This document shows, piece by piece, positions 1-8,552 of a stretch of DNA of 64,000 bases. The position numbers and the translations under genes are program-made. Below the pieces are notes generated by a model. That model worked only from the letters and a program-made list of their open reading frames with translations, had not been told where the DNA came from and did no database searches. How positions within the stretch are numbered: position 1 is the stretch's first letter; each line of letters opens with the position of its first letter. Origin of the DNA: Shimia_B sp038525525 (GTDB taxonomy: Bacteria; Pseudomonadota; Alphaproteobacteria; Rhodobacterales; Rhodobacteraceae); contig JBCBHO010000001.1 in NCBI GenBank assembly GCA_038525525.1, positions 496,001 through 560,000 of the forward strand. Direction: 5' to 3'.

Positions 1-1208
1 CCCGTGGGGTGGTGCCAGTGGCCCGGGCGGTCCATGTCCCAGATCTCCTTCGCGGCATAGGCGAACTGCGTCATGTCCGAATAGATCATGGTCCCCTCGG
101 GCAGGCAGTCGCGGAGCGCATCGGCCACGGGTACGATGCCCGGGCGCTCCGCGTCGACCTCCGCCCGCCAACGGCGCCGAGTGGCCGCGATCTCATCGGA
201 CAACCACCCCGCCGCGGGCGTATGGCCGGCAAGCGCGTCGAGCACCGCCTCCATGATTTCATAGCAATCGCCGAGGATCACGCGATCTTGCGGCCTCTGC
301 TGGCCAGCGAGGACCTGCGGGTCGATATCTAGGCGGATGATGGGCGTGTCAGTCCCGAGGTCCCTGCGCCACAGGTCGACCTCCGCCAGTTCGCATCCCG
401 CGACCACGATCAGGTCCGCCTGCCCCAGCACGCGCGCACTGTCCGGCCGCGCGAGCGTCGCCCCGAAGGACAGCGGGTGCCCCGGCGGCATGATCCCGCG
501 CCCGGCATAGCTCATGAAGACGGCCGCGCCCGCGGCCTCGGCCAGCTTGGGATAGAGGCTCGCCCTCACGGTCGCGCCACCGCCGAGGATGAGCACAGGC
601 CGCGTCGCGGCCTTCAGTGCCTCGGCGATGCGACGCACAGCAAGCTCATCACGCGACATATCTCCCGCCAATTCATCATTCGCGCGGGTCGGTGGTGGCG
701 GAGCCTCTGCTTCAAGGAGCTTGATCGGCACCGAAAGGTGCGTCGGCCTCTGGCGTCTGGTGTCGAACTCCATCAGCGCCCGGTCGATGATAGCATAGGC
801 GGCCTCGGCGGTGCGGGCTTCCTCTGACCAATCACAGACCGTTTCCGCCGCCGCGCGCTGGTCCTTCATCTGGTGAAGCTGGCCCCGCCGCGCCGCCGTC
901 TCGTCGAGACAGGAGGAGATCGCCAGCACTGGCACGCTGTCCGAATAGGCCTGCCCCAGCGGCGTCAGCACGTTCGTGAGCCCGGGCCCCGTGATCACGT
1001 AACACACCCCCGGACGGCCTGACGCGCGGGCATAGCCATCCGCCATGAAGCCCGCCCCCTGCTCGTGGCGCGCGAGGACATGGGTGATCCCGGCCTCCGC
1101 GATCCCGCGATACATCTCCTGATTATGCACGCCGGGGATGCCGAAGATCGTATCGACGCCCCGCGCCGCCAGCATGTGCGAGATCTGGGCCCCGAGCGGT
1201 CTTCGCAT
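1..1208 (-). CDS. Thiamine-diphosphate-dependent enzyme, acetolactate synthase / 5-guanidino-2-oxopentanoate decarboxylase-like (C-terminus cut by window edge)
   Basis: Reading the minus strand from an ATG at 1208 gives an uninterrupted frame that leaves the window, so about 402 N-terminal residues are present. The N-terminus has the ThDP-binding family motif FGIPGVHNQEMYRG, followed by RHEQGAGFMADGYARA with the catalytic Glu that activates ThDP, and VITGPG. The middle domain contains a GHPLSFGA segment like those of this family. These features place it among acetolactate-synthase-like enzymes. The FGIPGVHNQE start is typical of proteins annotated as AruI-type 5-guanidino-2-oxopentanoate decarboxylases, but substrate assignment is inference. 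The C-terminal ThDP pyrophosphate/Mg motif (GDG...N) lies outside the window. The start ATG overlaps the TGA of trkH by one base (TGATG), so it is probably translated from the trkH transcript. Confidence 0.85.
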   Translation of the reverse strand, partial: MRRPLGAQISHMLAARGVDTIFGIPGVHNQEMYRGIAEAGITHVLARHEQGAGFMADGYARASGRPGVCYVITGPGLTNVLTPLGQAYSDSVPVLAISSCLDETAARRGQLHQMKDQRAAAETVCDWSEEARTAEAAYAIIDRALMEFDTRRQRPTHLSVPIKLLEAEAPPPPTRANDELAGDMSRDELAVRRIAEALKAATRPVLILGGGATVRASLYPKLAEAAGAAVFMSYAGRGIMPPGHPLSFGATLARPDSARVLGQADLIVVAGCELAEVDLWRRDLGTDTPIIRLDIDPQVLAGQQRPQDRVILGDCYEIMEAVLDALAGHTPAAGWLSDEIAATRRRWRAEVDAERPGIVPVADALRDCLPEGTMIYSDMTQFAYAAKEIWDMDRPGHWHHPT

Positions 1209-2656
1209 CACGTCCTCCAGAAGGCACGCGTGAAGAGCACGAGGACCGCCATGAGCTCGAGCCGCCCGAGGAGCATTCCGGCGGCCAAGAGCCACTTGGC
1301 GGTGTCGTTGAGCGCGCCGAAATTCTCCGCCGGGCCGATCTCGCTGCCGAGGCCCGGCCCGATGTTGGCGATGGCCGAGGCCGCGCCGGAGACGGAGGTG
1401 ATCGCGTCGAGGCCCGTCATGGACAACAGGATCGCCAGCACGATGAGCGAGCCGATGAAGACCACGAAGAACGACATGACCGAATCCATCACGTCCTGGC
1501 CCACGGGGCGCCCGTCATAGCGCGGCGTGAAGATGCCCGAAGGGCTGTAGATCTGGCGCACCTGCGCGCTGACCGAGGCGAAGAGGAGCTGGTAGCGGAA
1601 GATCTTGACCGAGCAGGACGTCGAGCCCGCGCAGCCTCCCACCAGCCCCACGAAAAAGAGCGCGACCACGGGGAACGCGCCCCAGAGCATGTAATCCTCG
1701 CTCGCGTAGCCCGTGCCGGTGATGAGCGAGGTGGTGTTGAAGAGCGCGGCCAAGGGCGCGGCGAGGCCCACCTGCCCTACCCGGAGCCAGAGCCAGATCG
1801 TGATCGCACCCACGGCGACAGCGAGCACAGCGGCGAGCCCGAGGACCTGCCGGTCCTGAAAGAGCGGGCGCGGCTCGCCGTTGAGGAGCTGCACAAAGCG
1901 CACGAAAGGCAGTGCCGCGAGGACCATGAAGAGCACGGCCACGAGCTGCGCCCCGGCGCCGAACGCCCCGAAGGACGCATCGCGCGTGGAAAAGCCACCG
2001 GTGGAGACTGTGGTGAGCGCGTGCATGATCGCCTCGAAAAGCTCGAGCCCTGCGGCGATGTAGGCCGCCGCGCACAGCGCCGTCAGCGCAACGTAGATCA
2101 CAGAGATCTGTTGTGCGATCTGGGCAGCGCGGGGGAGGATCTTGCCCATGGTGTCGAAGGCCTCGGACCGGAAGATCTGCATGCCACCCACGCGCAGCTC
2201 CGGCAGGAACACCATGGCCACGACGATGATGCCCACGCCGCCCAGCCATTGCAGCATCGCGCGCCAGGCGAGCAGCCCCTCCGGCAAGGTGTCGAGCCCC
2301 GAAAAAACGGTCGATCCGGTGGTGGTGAGGCCCGACATTGCCTCAAAGAACGCGTCCGTGGGGCTCGCCTCCGTGGCCCCGATAATGAAGGGGATCGCGC
2401 CGAAGACGGGAAGTGTCACCCAGACGCCCGTTGTGAGCAGGAAAGTCTCCTGCAGCGAGAGCCCGCCGCGGTTCAGGTTATGGGTCGCGAGCGCCACGAA
2501 AAGCCCGACGAGAAAGGTAAACGCCGCCGCCTGCACGAAGACCCAGCCATGGGCATTGCCGTAAAAGAAGTCCACGCCAGCCGGGATCAGCATGACGACA
2601 CCGAGCGCCGCTACGAGGAGTGCGATCACGTAGGATACCGGGCGGACGTCGATCAT
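1208..2656 (-). CDS. trkH: TrkH-family potassium uptake protein
   Basis: A 482-residue integral membrane protein, the usual TrkH length. It forms the K+-translocating subunit of Trk systems in the inner membrane and normally works with the NAD-binding regulator TrkA, which is not in this window. Hydrophobic segments run through the whole protein. The four pore-loop-type motifs of the family can be seen: TTTGSTVF near residue 110, TTVSTGGFSTRD near 215, TSLITGTGYAS near 310 and AASAIANIGPGLG near 430. The start is an ATG at 2656. The stop overlaps the start of the ThDP enzyme downstream (TGATG), which suggests translational coupling of two functionally unrelated proteins. No regulatory site was recognised upstream. 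Confidence 0.95.
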   Translation of the reverse strand: MIDVRPVSYVIALLVAALGVVMLIPAGVDFFYGNAHGWVFVQAAAFTFLVGLFVALATHNLNRGGLSLQETFLLTTGVWVTLPVFGAIPFIIGATEASPTDAFFEAMSGLTTTGSTVFSGLDTLPEGLLAWRAMLQWLGGVGIIVVAMVFLPELRVGGMQIFRSEAFDTMGKILPRAAQIAQQISVIYVALTALCAAAYIAAGLELFEAIMHALTTVSTGGFSTRDASFGAFGAGAQLVAVLFMVLAALPFVRFVQLLNGEPRPLFQDRQVLGLAAVLAVAVGAITIWLWLRVGQVGLAAPLAALFNTTSLITGTGYASEDYMLWGAFPVVALFFVGLVGGCAGSTSCSVKIFRYQLLFASVSAQVRQIYSPSGIFTPRYDGRPVGQDVMDSVMSFFVVFIGSLIVLAILLSMTGLDAITSVSGAASAIANIGPGLGSEIGPAENFGALNDTAKWLLAAGMLLGRLELMAVLVLFTRAFWRT

Positions 2657-2696
2657 GGGGTCAAGCGGTGGCGGAGCATCCCGGTCCTGTCAACTC

Positions 2697-3191
2697 CTAG
2701 CGCCGCTTGGGATAAGGGCTCGGATCCGGCTCTTCGAGCGCGGCCAGCACGGCGCGCACGCGCTTGAGCATTGTGGCCTCTGTCTTGGCCGACGCGACTT
2801 GGTGGGCAAAGCCCCGCTGCGTGCCGGGTGTGAGCCCGGCCCAGACCTCGCCCGCGCCTTCATCTTGGGCCAACGCGTCCGCGAGCGCGGGAGGGACATC
2901 CACGGCGTCCGGGTCATCGTATCGAAACGCGATGCGGACCGGGTCCCCCTCGCCCAGCCCGGTGGCCTTCTGCATGGCCTTCGAGAAGATGAAATAGGCC
3001 CGTCCGTCGGATGTCGGATGGAGCGCGCCCTTGAAGCCTACCCCGCCGAGCTCTCCCACCACGCGCGGTCGCGCGCGCGCGGGCTCCGGCAGCCCGTCGG
3101 CAAAGGCGGGCGGCAGCCACGCCACGGTGTAGCCCATGGGCGTGTACCGCCCCACCTCACCAATGGCCTCGAACGGAAAGAAGACTTCCAA
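2697..3191 (-). CDS. DUF1905 / YdeI-type (OmpD-associated) small protein
   Basis: A 164-residue protein with two parts. The first, residues 1-95, contains the DUF1905 beta-barrel-like pattern with VGFKGALHPTSDGRAYFIF and a GDPVRIAFRYD strand. The second, residues 96-160, has the helical YdeI/OmpD-associated pattern PPALADALAQDE, GTQRGFAHQVASAKTEAT and a C-terminal RVRAVL helix. The YdeI family was linked to bacteriocin resistance and porin interaction in enterobacteria; whether that holds here is unknown. There is no signal peptide, so it should be cytoplasmic. It lies 65 bp downstream of folE2 on the same strand and may be cotranscribed with it. Confidence 0.8.
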   Translation of the reverse strand: MEVFFPFEAIGEVGRYTPMGYTVAWLPPAFADGLPEPARARPRVVGELGGVGFKGALHPTSDGRAYFIFSKAMQKATGLGEGDPVRIAFRYDDPDAVDVPPALADALAQDEGAGEVWAGLTPGTQRGFAHQVASAKTEATMLKRVRAVLAALEEPDPSPYPKRR

Positions 3192-3256
3192 GATCGTCTC
3201 TTCACCTTTCCCGAAGAACCTGGGGAGCGCGAGGGCAGGCCCCCACGCCCGGCGCC

Positions 3257-4357
<1,101 letters not shown>

Positions 4358-4476
4358 GGCAATTTCCCCCTTTCAACGCGGGTGCGGGCCAAGCACTTAG
4401 ATGGGCGTGCGGCGTCCTATGACAACCGCCATGTTCGCATTTTGCCTGAGATTTACGCACCGCGCGAGAGCGTGGA

Positions 4477-4944
4477 TCACCCGGATAGGTCCAGGAACAT
4501 GCTATATCGCGGGATCGCCAGCCCGGCGCGCTCGACCTCCTCGGCGCGGTGGATCGTCCAACCATGGCGTGTGAAAAACGGTTGCGCATAGGCGCTGGCG
4601 TCGACAGCGAGATATGTCAGCCCCGTCGACCGCGCCGCACGCATGATTTCCGCATATAGCGTGTCTGCGAGCCCGGTGCCCCGCGCGTCCGGCGCCACGA
4701 AGGCCATGTCGATATAGCCCCTATGCGTCAGGCTCATGAAGCCCCGGATCGCCTCGCCCTCCTCGGCAACGAAACAGTGCTCCCCGCCGAGCCTCTCGGC
4801 AAAGGCCGCGCCATCGGGCACTTTGGGCGCCCAGGCCCGGCGCTGGGCCGCGTTGTATTTCTCCGCCGCTCCCACGTGGACGGCCTCGTAGAAGAGTGCC
4901 GCGCAGCCCGCGCCGTCTTCCGCGCGAAACCGCCGGATCAGCAT
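4477..4944 (-). CDS. GNAT-family N-acetyltransferase
   Basis: A 155-residue protein with the GNAT fold. MLIRRFRAED opens strand 1, IDMAFVAPDARGTGLADTLY carries motif A (the acetyl-CoA pyrophosphate loop, R/Q-x-x-G-x-G/A pattern seen as ARGTGLA), and a C-terminal FFTRHGW matches motif B. The frame extends further upstream, but the extra 80 residues overlap metZ and look like antisense code. The ATG at 4944 shares a base with the metZ stop (TGATG) and is the natural coupled start. The protein is therefore probably expressed from the SAM-II-controlled metZ transcript. The acceptor substrate cannot be told from sequence. Confidence 0.85.
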   Translation of the reverse strand: MLIRRFRAEDGAGCAALFYEAVHVGAAEKYNAAQRRAWAPKVPDGAAFAERLGGEHCFVAEEGEAIRGFMSLTHRGYIDMAFVAPDARGTGLADTLYAEIMRAARSTGLTYLAVDASAYAQPFFTRHGWTIHRAEEVERAGLAIPRYSMFLDLSG

Positions 4945-6110
4945 CAGGCCGCGTCCAGCGCCGCGCTCAGATCGGCGATGAGGTCCCCACTGTCCTCCAA
5001 TCCCACGGAGAGGCGGATGAGGCCCTCTGTGATCCCGAGGGCCTGACGCGTCTCCTCGCTGAGCCGCTGGTGGGTGGTGGTGGCCGGGTGTGTCACGATA
5101 CTCTTGGCGTCGCCCAGATTGTTGGAGATCGTGAAAAGCTCGAGCGCGTTCAATACCTTGAAGGCCCGCGCCTTCGTACCGCAATCGATCGCGAGGAGTG
5201 TGCCGCCCGCCCCCATCTGCGCCATGGCGAGGGCGTGTTGCGGGTGGCTCTCGTGCCCGGGATAGATCACCCGCTCCAGATCGCGGCGCGCCGCCAGCGC
5301 ACCTGCGAGGGCCTCGGCGGAGGCGGTCTGCGCGCGCACGCGCAGTTCGAGCGTTTCAAGGCCCTTCAGCATCATCCACGCGGTGAATGGCGACATGGAG
5401 CCGCCCGTATGCTTCATGAAGGGAACCACGAACGTCTGCAAAAAGTCGTGGCTGCCCAGAATGACACCGCCCAGCGCGCGGCCCTGCCCATCGATATGCT
5501 TGGTCGTGGAATAGATCACCACGTCCGCCCCTTGCGCAATGGCACGGGAATAGACCGGCGTGGCAAAGACGTTGTCGACCATCACCAGCGCGCCCACCTT
5601 GCGCGCGAGGGTGGATACCGCTTCGATATCAATCACTTCGAGCGCCGGATTAGACAGGCTCTCGAAAAAAACGACCCGCGTGTCGGGCCGGATCGCGGCC
5701 TCCCATTGCGGAAGCGAAGTCCCGTCGACGAACTCCACCTCGACCCCGAACCGCGGCAGGATGTCTTCGAGGATGTAGAGACAGGAGCCAAAAAGGGCGC
5801 GCGCCGCGACGACGTGATCCCCAGCCTTCAGAACCGACATCAGTGCGCCATTCACTGCCGCCATGCCGGAGGCGGTGGCAAACCCGCCCTCGGCTCCTTC
5901 GAGCGCCGCGAGGCGGTCTTCGAACATGGCGACGGTCGGGTTGCCGTAGCGCGCGTAGATGAACTCGTCCGGCCCGCTCTCGATGAAGCGTGCCTCCGCG
6001 TGCTCGGCGCTCTCATAGACGAAGCCCTGCGTGAGAAAGATCGCTTCGCTGACCTCTCCGTATTGGCTGCGGCGGATGCCTTCGTGGACAGCCTTGGTGC
6101 GTTTTTCCAT
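4944..6110 (-). CDS. metZ: O-succinylhomoserine sulfhydrylase
   Basis: A 388-residue PLP enzyme of the Cys/Met metabolism family that makes homocysteine from O-succinylhomoserine and sulfide in methionine synthesis. Visible motifs are EFIYARYGNPT (substrate/PLP region), ATASGMAAVNGALMS, VMVDNVFATP and the PLP-lysine segment STTKHIDGQGR near residue 210. Length and N-terminus fit MetZ rather than cystathionine gamma-synthase, but the two are close relatives. The start ATG at 6110 has GGAGGG nine bases upstream. A SAM-II riboswitch and a strong terminator lie in the leader, which supports a methionine biosynthetic role. The GNAT gene follows with a TGATG overlap. Confidence 0.93.
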   Translation of the reverse strand: MEKRTKAVHEGIRRSQYGEVSEAIFLTQGFVYESAEHAEARFIESGPDEFIYARYGNPTVAMFEDRLAALEGAEGGFATASGMAAVNGALMSVLKAGDHVVAARALFGSCLYILEDILPRFGVEVEFVDGTSLPQWEAAIRPDTRVVFFESLSNPALEVIDIEAVSTLARKVGALVMVDNVFATPVYSRAIAQGADVVIYSTTKHIDGQGRALGGVILGSHDFLQTFVVPFMKHTGGSMSPFTAWMMLKGLETLELRVRAQTASAEALAGALAARRDLERVIYPGHESHPQHALAMAQMGAGGTLLAIDCGTKARAFKVLNALELFTISNNLGDAKSIVTHPATTTHQRLSEETRQALGITEGLIRLSVGLEDSGDLIADLSAALDAA

Positions 6111-6132
6111 CGGTGCTGCCCTCCTTCAGGCA

Positions 6133-6161
6133 ACAAAAAAGCCCCTGCCGGCGGCAGGGGC
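6133..6161 (-). terminator. Rho-independent terminator in the metZ leader
   Basis: On the minus strand a perfect 9-bp stem (GCCCCTGCC / GGCAGGGGC, 3-nt loop, 6141-6161) is followed by TTTTTTGTTG. It sits between the SAM-II aptamer and metZ, 23 bp before the start codon. This is the expected position for an attenuator that stops transcription when SAM is bound. Confidence 0.9.
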
Positions 6162-6181
6162 GCAGCTACGCTCCTCACCTG

Positions 6182-6232
6182 TTTAGCGGTTTCTTTTACG
6201 TGGCCCGCAATCCGGCACAAATCGCCACCTCT
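6182..6232 (-). promoter_or_regulatory. SAM-II riboswitch upstream of metZ
   Basis: On the minus strand the P1 stem GTGGC (6228-6224) pairs with GCCAC (6204-6200). Between them are GATTTG and CCGGATTGC, and after P1 comes GTAAAAGAAACCGCTAAA. This matches the SAM-II (metA-type) consensus of alphaproteobacteria: a GAUUU after P1, CCGG-UUGC, then a GUAAAnAAAcCGCUAAA tail that forms the pseudoknot. SAM binding represses methionine genes. Placement before metZ and before a terminator fits a transcription-attenuation mechanism. Match was made by eye; a covariance-model search was not run. Confidence 0.88.
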
Positions 6233-6234
6233 CG

Positions 6235-6263
6235 TGCCTATGCCGCCCGGCGCTCCCGGTCAA
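6235..6263 (-). promoter_or_regulatory. Candidate sigma-70 promoter for metZ
   Basis: Minus strand TTGACC (6263-6258) is a five-of-six match to the -35 box; 17 bp later comes TAGGCA (6240-6235), a poor -10 box. Transcription would begin just before the P1 stem of the SAM-II aptamer, the right place for a riboswitch promoter. Confidence 0.45.
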
Positions 6264-6321
6264 GCGCGGCCCTTGCCATCCGGCGCGCGCTGGCCATCCT
6301 GAGCAGGCAAAGGAGCATTCC

Positions 6322-7011
6322 ATGATCGATCTCTACTACTGGCCCACACCCAACGGCTGGAAAATCACGATTGCCCTCGAAGAGATGGGCCTGCCCTATA
6401 GGCTCCACGAGATCGACATCGGATCAGGCGCGCAGTTCGAGCCGGATTTCCTCAAGATCTCGCCCAACAATCGCATGCCCGCCATCGTTGATGCGGCCGG
6501 GCCCGATGGCGACCCCGTGAGCGTCTTCGAATCCGGGGCGATCCTGCTCTATCTCGCCCGCAAGACCGGCCAATTCGGCGGCGCCGATGCCCGGGGGCAG
6601 ATCGCCGTGGAAGAATGGCTCATGTGGCAGATGGGCGGCGTGGGCCCTATGGCCGGACAGGCCCATCATTTCCTGAAGTTCGCCCCGAATTTCGACCCGC
6701 CCGTCGTGCTGCCCTACGCGCAGGACCGCTACCGTGGAGAAACCGCGCGCCTTTATGGGGTCCTCGACCGGAGGCTGGCGCAGAGTGAATGGGTCGCCGG
6801 GTCGGAATATACGATTGCCGACATGGCGATTTGGCCGTGGGCGTCGCTCTGGCCCGGGCAACAGCAGAGCATGGACGATAAGCCCCATCTGAAAAGGTGG
6901 CTCGCGGCTTGCTGGGCCAGGCCCGCGCTTCAAAGAGGGCAGCAGGTGCTCGCCGAGAAGCGCAAGGGCGCGGCGACCAAGGTGGAGCTCGACGCCCTTT
7001 TCGCGCGATAG
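6322..7011 (+). CDS. Glutathione S-transferase, Nu-class / YfcG-like
   Basis: A 229-residue two-domain GST. The N-terminal thioredoxin-fold domain begins MIDLYYWPTPNGWKITIALEE, where the T-P-N-G-W-K pattern is that of YfcG/Nu-class enzymes that use a Thr/Asn rather than Tyr or Ser to hold glutathione. It continues with the conserved cis-Pro segment NNRMPAIVD and the ESGAILLYLA glutathione-gamma-Glu motif. The C-terminal all-helical domain includes EWLMWQMGGVGPM and the ADMAIWPW N-capping box. Members reduce disulfides using two bound GSH molecules; the natural substrate here is unknown. Start ATG at 6322 has AAGGAG upstream. The gene is divergent from metZ and ends at a bidirectional terminator. 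Confidence 0.9.
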   Translation: MIDLYYWPTPNGWKITIALEEMGLPYRLHEIDIGSGAQFEPDFLKISPNNRMPAIVDAAGPDGDPVSVFESGAILLYLARKTGQFGGADARGQIAVEEWLMWQMGGVGPMAGQAHHFLKFAPNFDPPVVLPYAQDRYRGETARLYGVLDRRLAQSEWVAGSEYTIADMAIWPWASLWPGQQQSMDDKPHLKRWLAACWARPALQRGQQVLAEKRKGAATKVELDALFAR

Positions 7012-7024
7012 CATCCCCGCAGAG

Positions 7025-7054
7025 AAAAAGGGCTGGCGCAAGGCCAGCCCTTTT
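7025..7054. terminator. Bidirectional Rho-independent terminator
   Basis: AAAAGGGCTGG pairs perfectly with CCAGCCCTTTT around a 7-8 nt loop, giving A and T runs on both flanks. It lies between the GST gene (plus) and the small exported protein (minus), which converge here. Confidence 0.9.
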
Positions 7055-7075
7055 CCCGATTTGAGTGCGCTGGAT

Positions 7076-7399
7076 TTAGCGGCGCACGTCGATCTCTTCC
7101 TGATCGACCACGTTGCCGTTCACGATGAGCGAGGCGACGAGGTCCTGACCGGATGCCGGCGTTGCGAAGGGCACGCGGACGTCGGTGTTGGTGCCGGCGT
7201 TCAGCATGGCCGTGCCGAGCACGTCACCGGACAGCGTGGAGATCTGCACTTCACCTGCGCCAAGCGTACGAGCCACGTTCACGTCGTAGAACGTGTCGCC
7301 CTGCTCTGCACCACCGAGGATGCCGAAGGTGTTGTTTGCGGATGCGGCGCCAGCGGAGAGTGCGATGGCGGTGGCGGCGATTGCGAATTTCTTGAACAT
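7076..7399 (-). CDS. Small exported protein of unknown function
   Basis: A 107-residue protein with a clear Sec signal peptide: MFKKF, a hydrophobic stretch to residue 18, and a probable cleavage after ASA (residues 19-21). The mature part of about 86 residues is rich in Gly, Asn, Thr and Val and has no cysteine, for example DVNVARTLGAGEVQISTL and RVPFATPASGQD. This looks like a compact beta-rich periplasmic or secreted protein. I do not recognise the family. Start ATG at 7399 has AAAGGAAC upstream. It is followed by the shared terminator and preceded by an unusually long (about 540 bp) non-coding region, so it probably has its own promoter. Confidence 0.75.
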   Translation of the reverse strand: MFKKFAIAATAIALSAGAASANNTFGILGGAEQGDTFYDVNVARTLGAGEVQISTLSGDVLGTAMLNAGTNTDVRVPFATPASGQDLVASLIVNGNVVDQEEIDVRR

Positions 7400-7943
7400 G
7401 AGAGTTCCTTTCTTTCAGTCTCGTTGGCGGGGTCAGCGCCGGGTTTGATGTGTTCCGGGCGGTGGCGGGTTAGGGTCGGTGCCGCCGTCCGATGACTGAG
7501 AAATGTGTGCTGTGACGAAAAGAAAAACCCTCGAGCCGTTCACATGAATCTGTGCATCAGGTGACATGTCCAACCCGTTGAAATGTCAGACACCCTCACG
7601 AAGGGGCGGTTCTGTGCACAGGGGCGGAGACTTGGTGCGCCGGCGCTAAGAGTTGGCGCGAATTGCATGGAAATGCGCCAATCTCGATTGTAACAATTCA
7701 CAAGCGTCGCGTGATCGGCGATCGGAAAATGCAGAAAAAAGTTCGCGTTCCAGGCAGAAATCGAAAAAGGCCGGCCCGAAGGCCAGCCTTTCGGGCCGCC
7801 ATGCCGAGCGCCGCGCAAATCGATGTGCCGATCTGAACGGAGCCCCGCGCGGAAACGGAGGCACCCCTTTATCAAGCGCGATGCATGAGCTGGCGTCAGG
7901 TTGCAGTGTAGCGGCTTGGAAGGATCTTCCCGATGGATGCGCC
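7400..7943. other. Intergenic region of about 540 bp with two dyads
   Basis: No convincing gene is seen. The frames that cross it are low in normal codon patterns and run antisense into yciB. It is less GC-rich than its flanks, especially 7500-7760. It holds an inverted repeat TTGGCGC/GCGCCAA with a 15-nt spacer at 7653-7681 (the spacer itself contains GCAT-N4-ATGC), a terminator-like hairpin at 7765-7791, and a palindrome GCGCCCTAGGGCGC at 7939-7952 that includes the yciB stop codon. It must hold the promoter of the small exported protein. Confidence 0.6.
7765..7791. terminator. Terminator-like hairpin downstream of yciB
   Basis: AAAGGC-C-GGCC pairs with GGCC-A-GCCTTT (one C/A mismatch) around a CGAA tetraloop. 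A/T runs flank both sides (gaaaaagg...cctttcg). On the minus strand it lies about 150 bp after the yciB stop, so it could end that transcript. The function is inferred from the structure alone. Confidence 0.6.
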
Positions 7944-8549
7944 CTAGGGCGCGTCGTCCTCGATCACATGGCTCTGGAGCGCCATGATCTGCCACCAGAG
8001 AAAGACAAAAAGCGCGATGGGGAACCCGAAGGTCTCGATCGCCACCCATGTCTCGGTGCTCATGGTCCGCCAGATGATCTCGTTGGCCACCGCCAGCGCG
8101 GTAAAGGCCAGCGTCAGGCGACGGGTCAGAATCATCCAGCCCTCATCGGTCATGGGCATCATCTCGGCCATGACATAGGCGAGGAAGCTCTTGCCCCTGA
8201 TAAGCCCGATCCCGAGCATGACCGCGAAGAAGCCGTAGACCAGCGTCGTCTTCATCTTGAAGAACCGCTCGTCGTTGAAATAGGCCGTCAACGCGCCGAA
8301 GAAGATGACCATGAACGCGGTGAATATCTGCATGCGGCTGAGTTTGCCCGTGAGCATCCACAGTAGGCCCATGGCCACGAGCAGGATCGGCACGAAGATG
8401 ACGGTGGCCACGATGAAGCCAGAATATTCCGTGCCGCCGAAGGTGAAGATCTCGTCCTGGATACGCAGATAGATCACGAAGAATGCCACGGGCGGGCCCA
8501 GCTCGAGCACAAGCTTTGTCATCGAGTTGATTTCTTTCGTCTCCGCCAA
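7944..8549 (-). CDS. yciB: Inner-membrane-spanning protein YciB / septation protein IspZ family
   Basis: A 201-residue integral membrane protein with about five hydrophobic segments. Family patterns are LVLELGPPVAFFVIY near the N-terminus, KMKTTLVYGFFAVMLGIGL in the middle, the following KSFLAYVM and TDEGWMILTRRLTLAF. YciB/IspZ proteins are linked to cell-envelope integrity and, in Shigella, to septation; the biochemical activity is not defined. Start ATG at 8549 gives MAETKEINSM; an internal ATG ten codons on is possible. The gene follows the EamA gene after only 3 bp, so the two are one operon. Confidence 0.9.
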   Translation of the reverse strand: MAETKEINSMTKLVLELGPPVAFFVIYLRIQDEIFTFGGTEYSGFIVATVIFVPILLVAMGLLWMLTGKLSRMQIFTAFMVIFFGALTAYFNDERFFKMKTTLVYGFFAVMLGIGLIRGKSFLAYVMAEMMPMTDEGWMILTRRLTLAFTALAVANEIIWRTMSTETWVAIETFGFPIALFVFLWWQIMALQSHVIEDDAP

Positions 8550-8552
8550 GGC

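Noticed and set aside
2021..2767. Long plus-strand frame opposite trkH
   Set aside because: His/Arg-rich antisense shadow; trkH motifs on the minus strand explain this DNA.
4358..4476. Zur box upstream of folE2
   Set aside because: No zinc-box-like palindrome was found in this gap, despite the known link in other bacteria.
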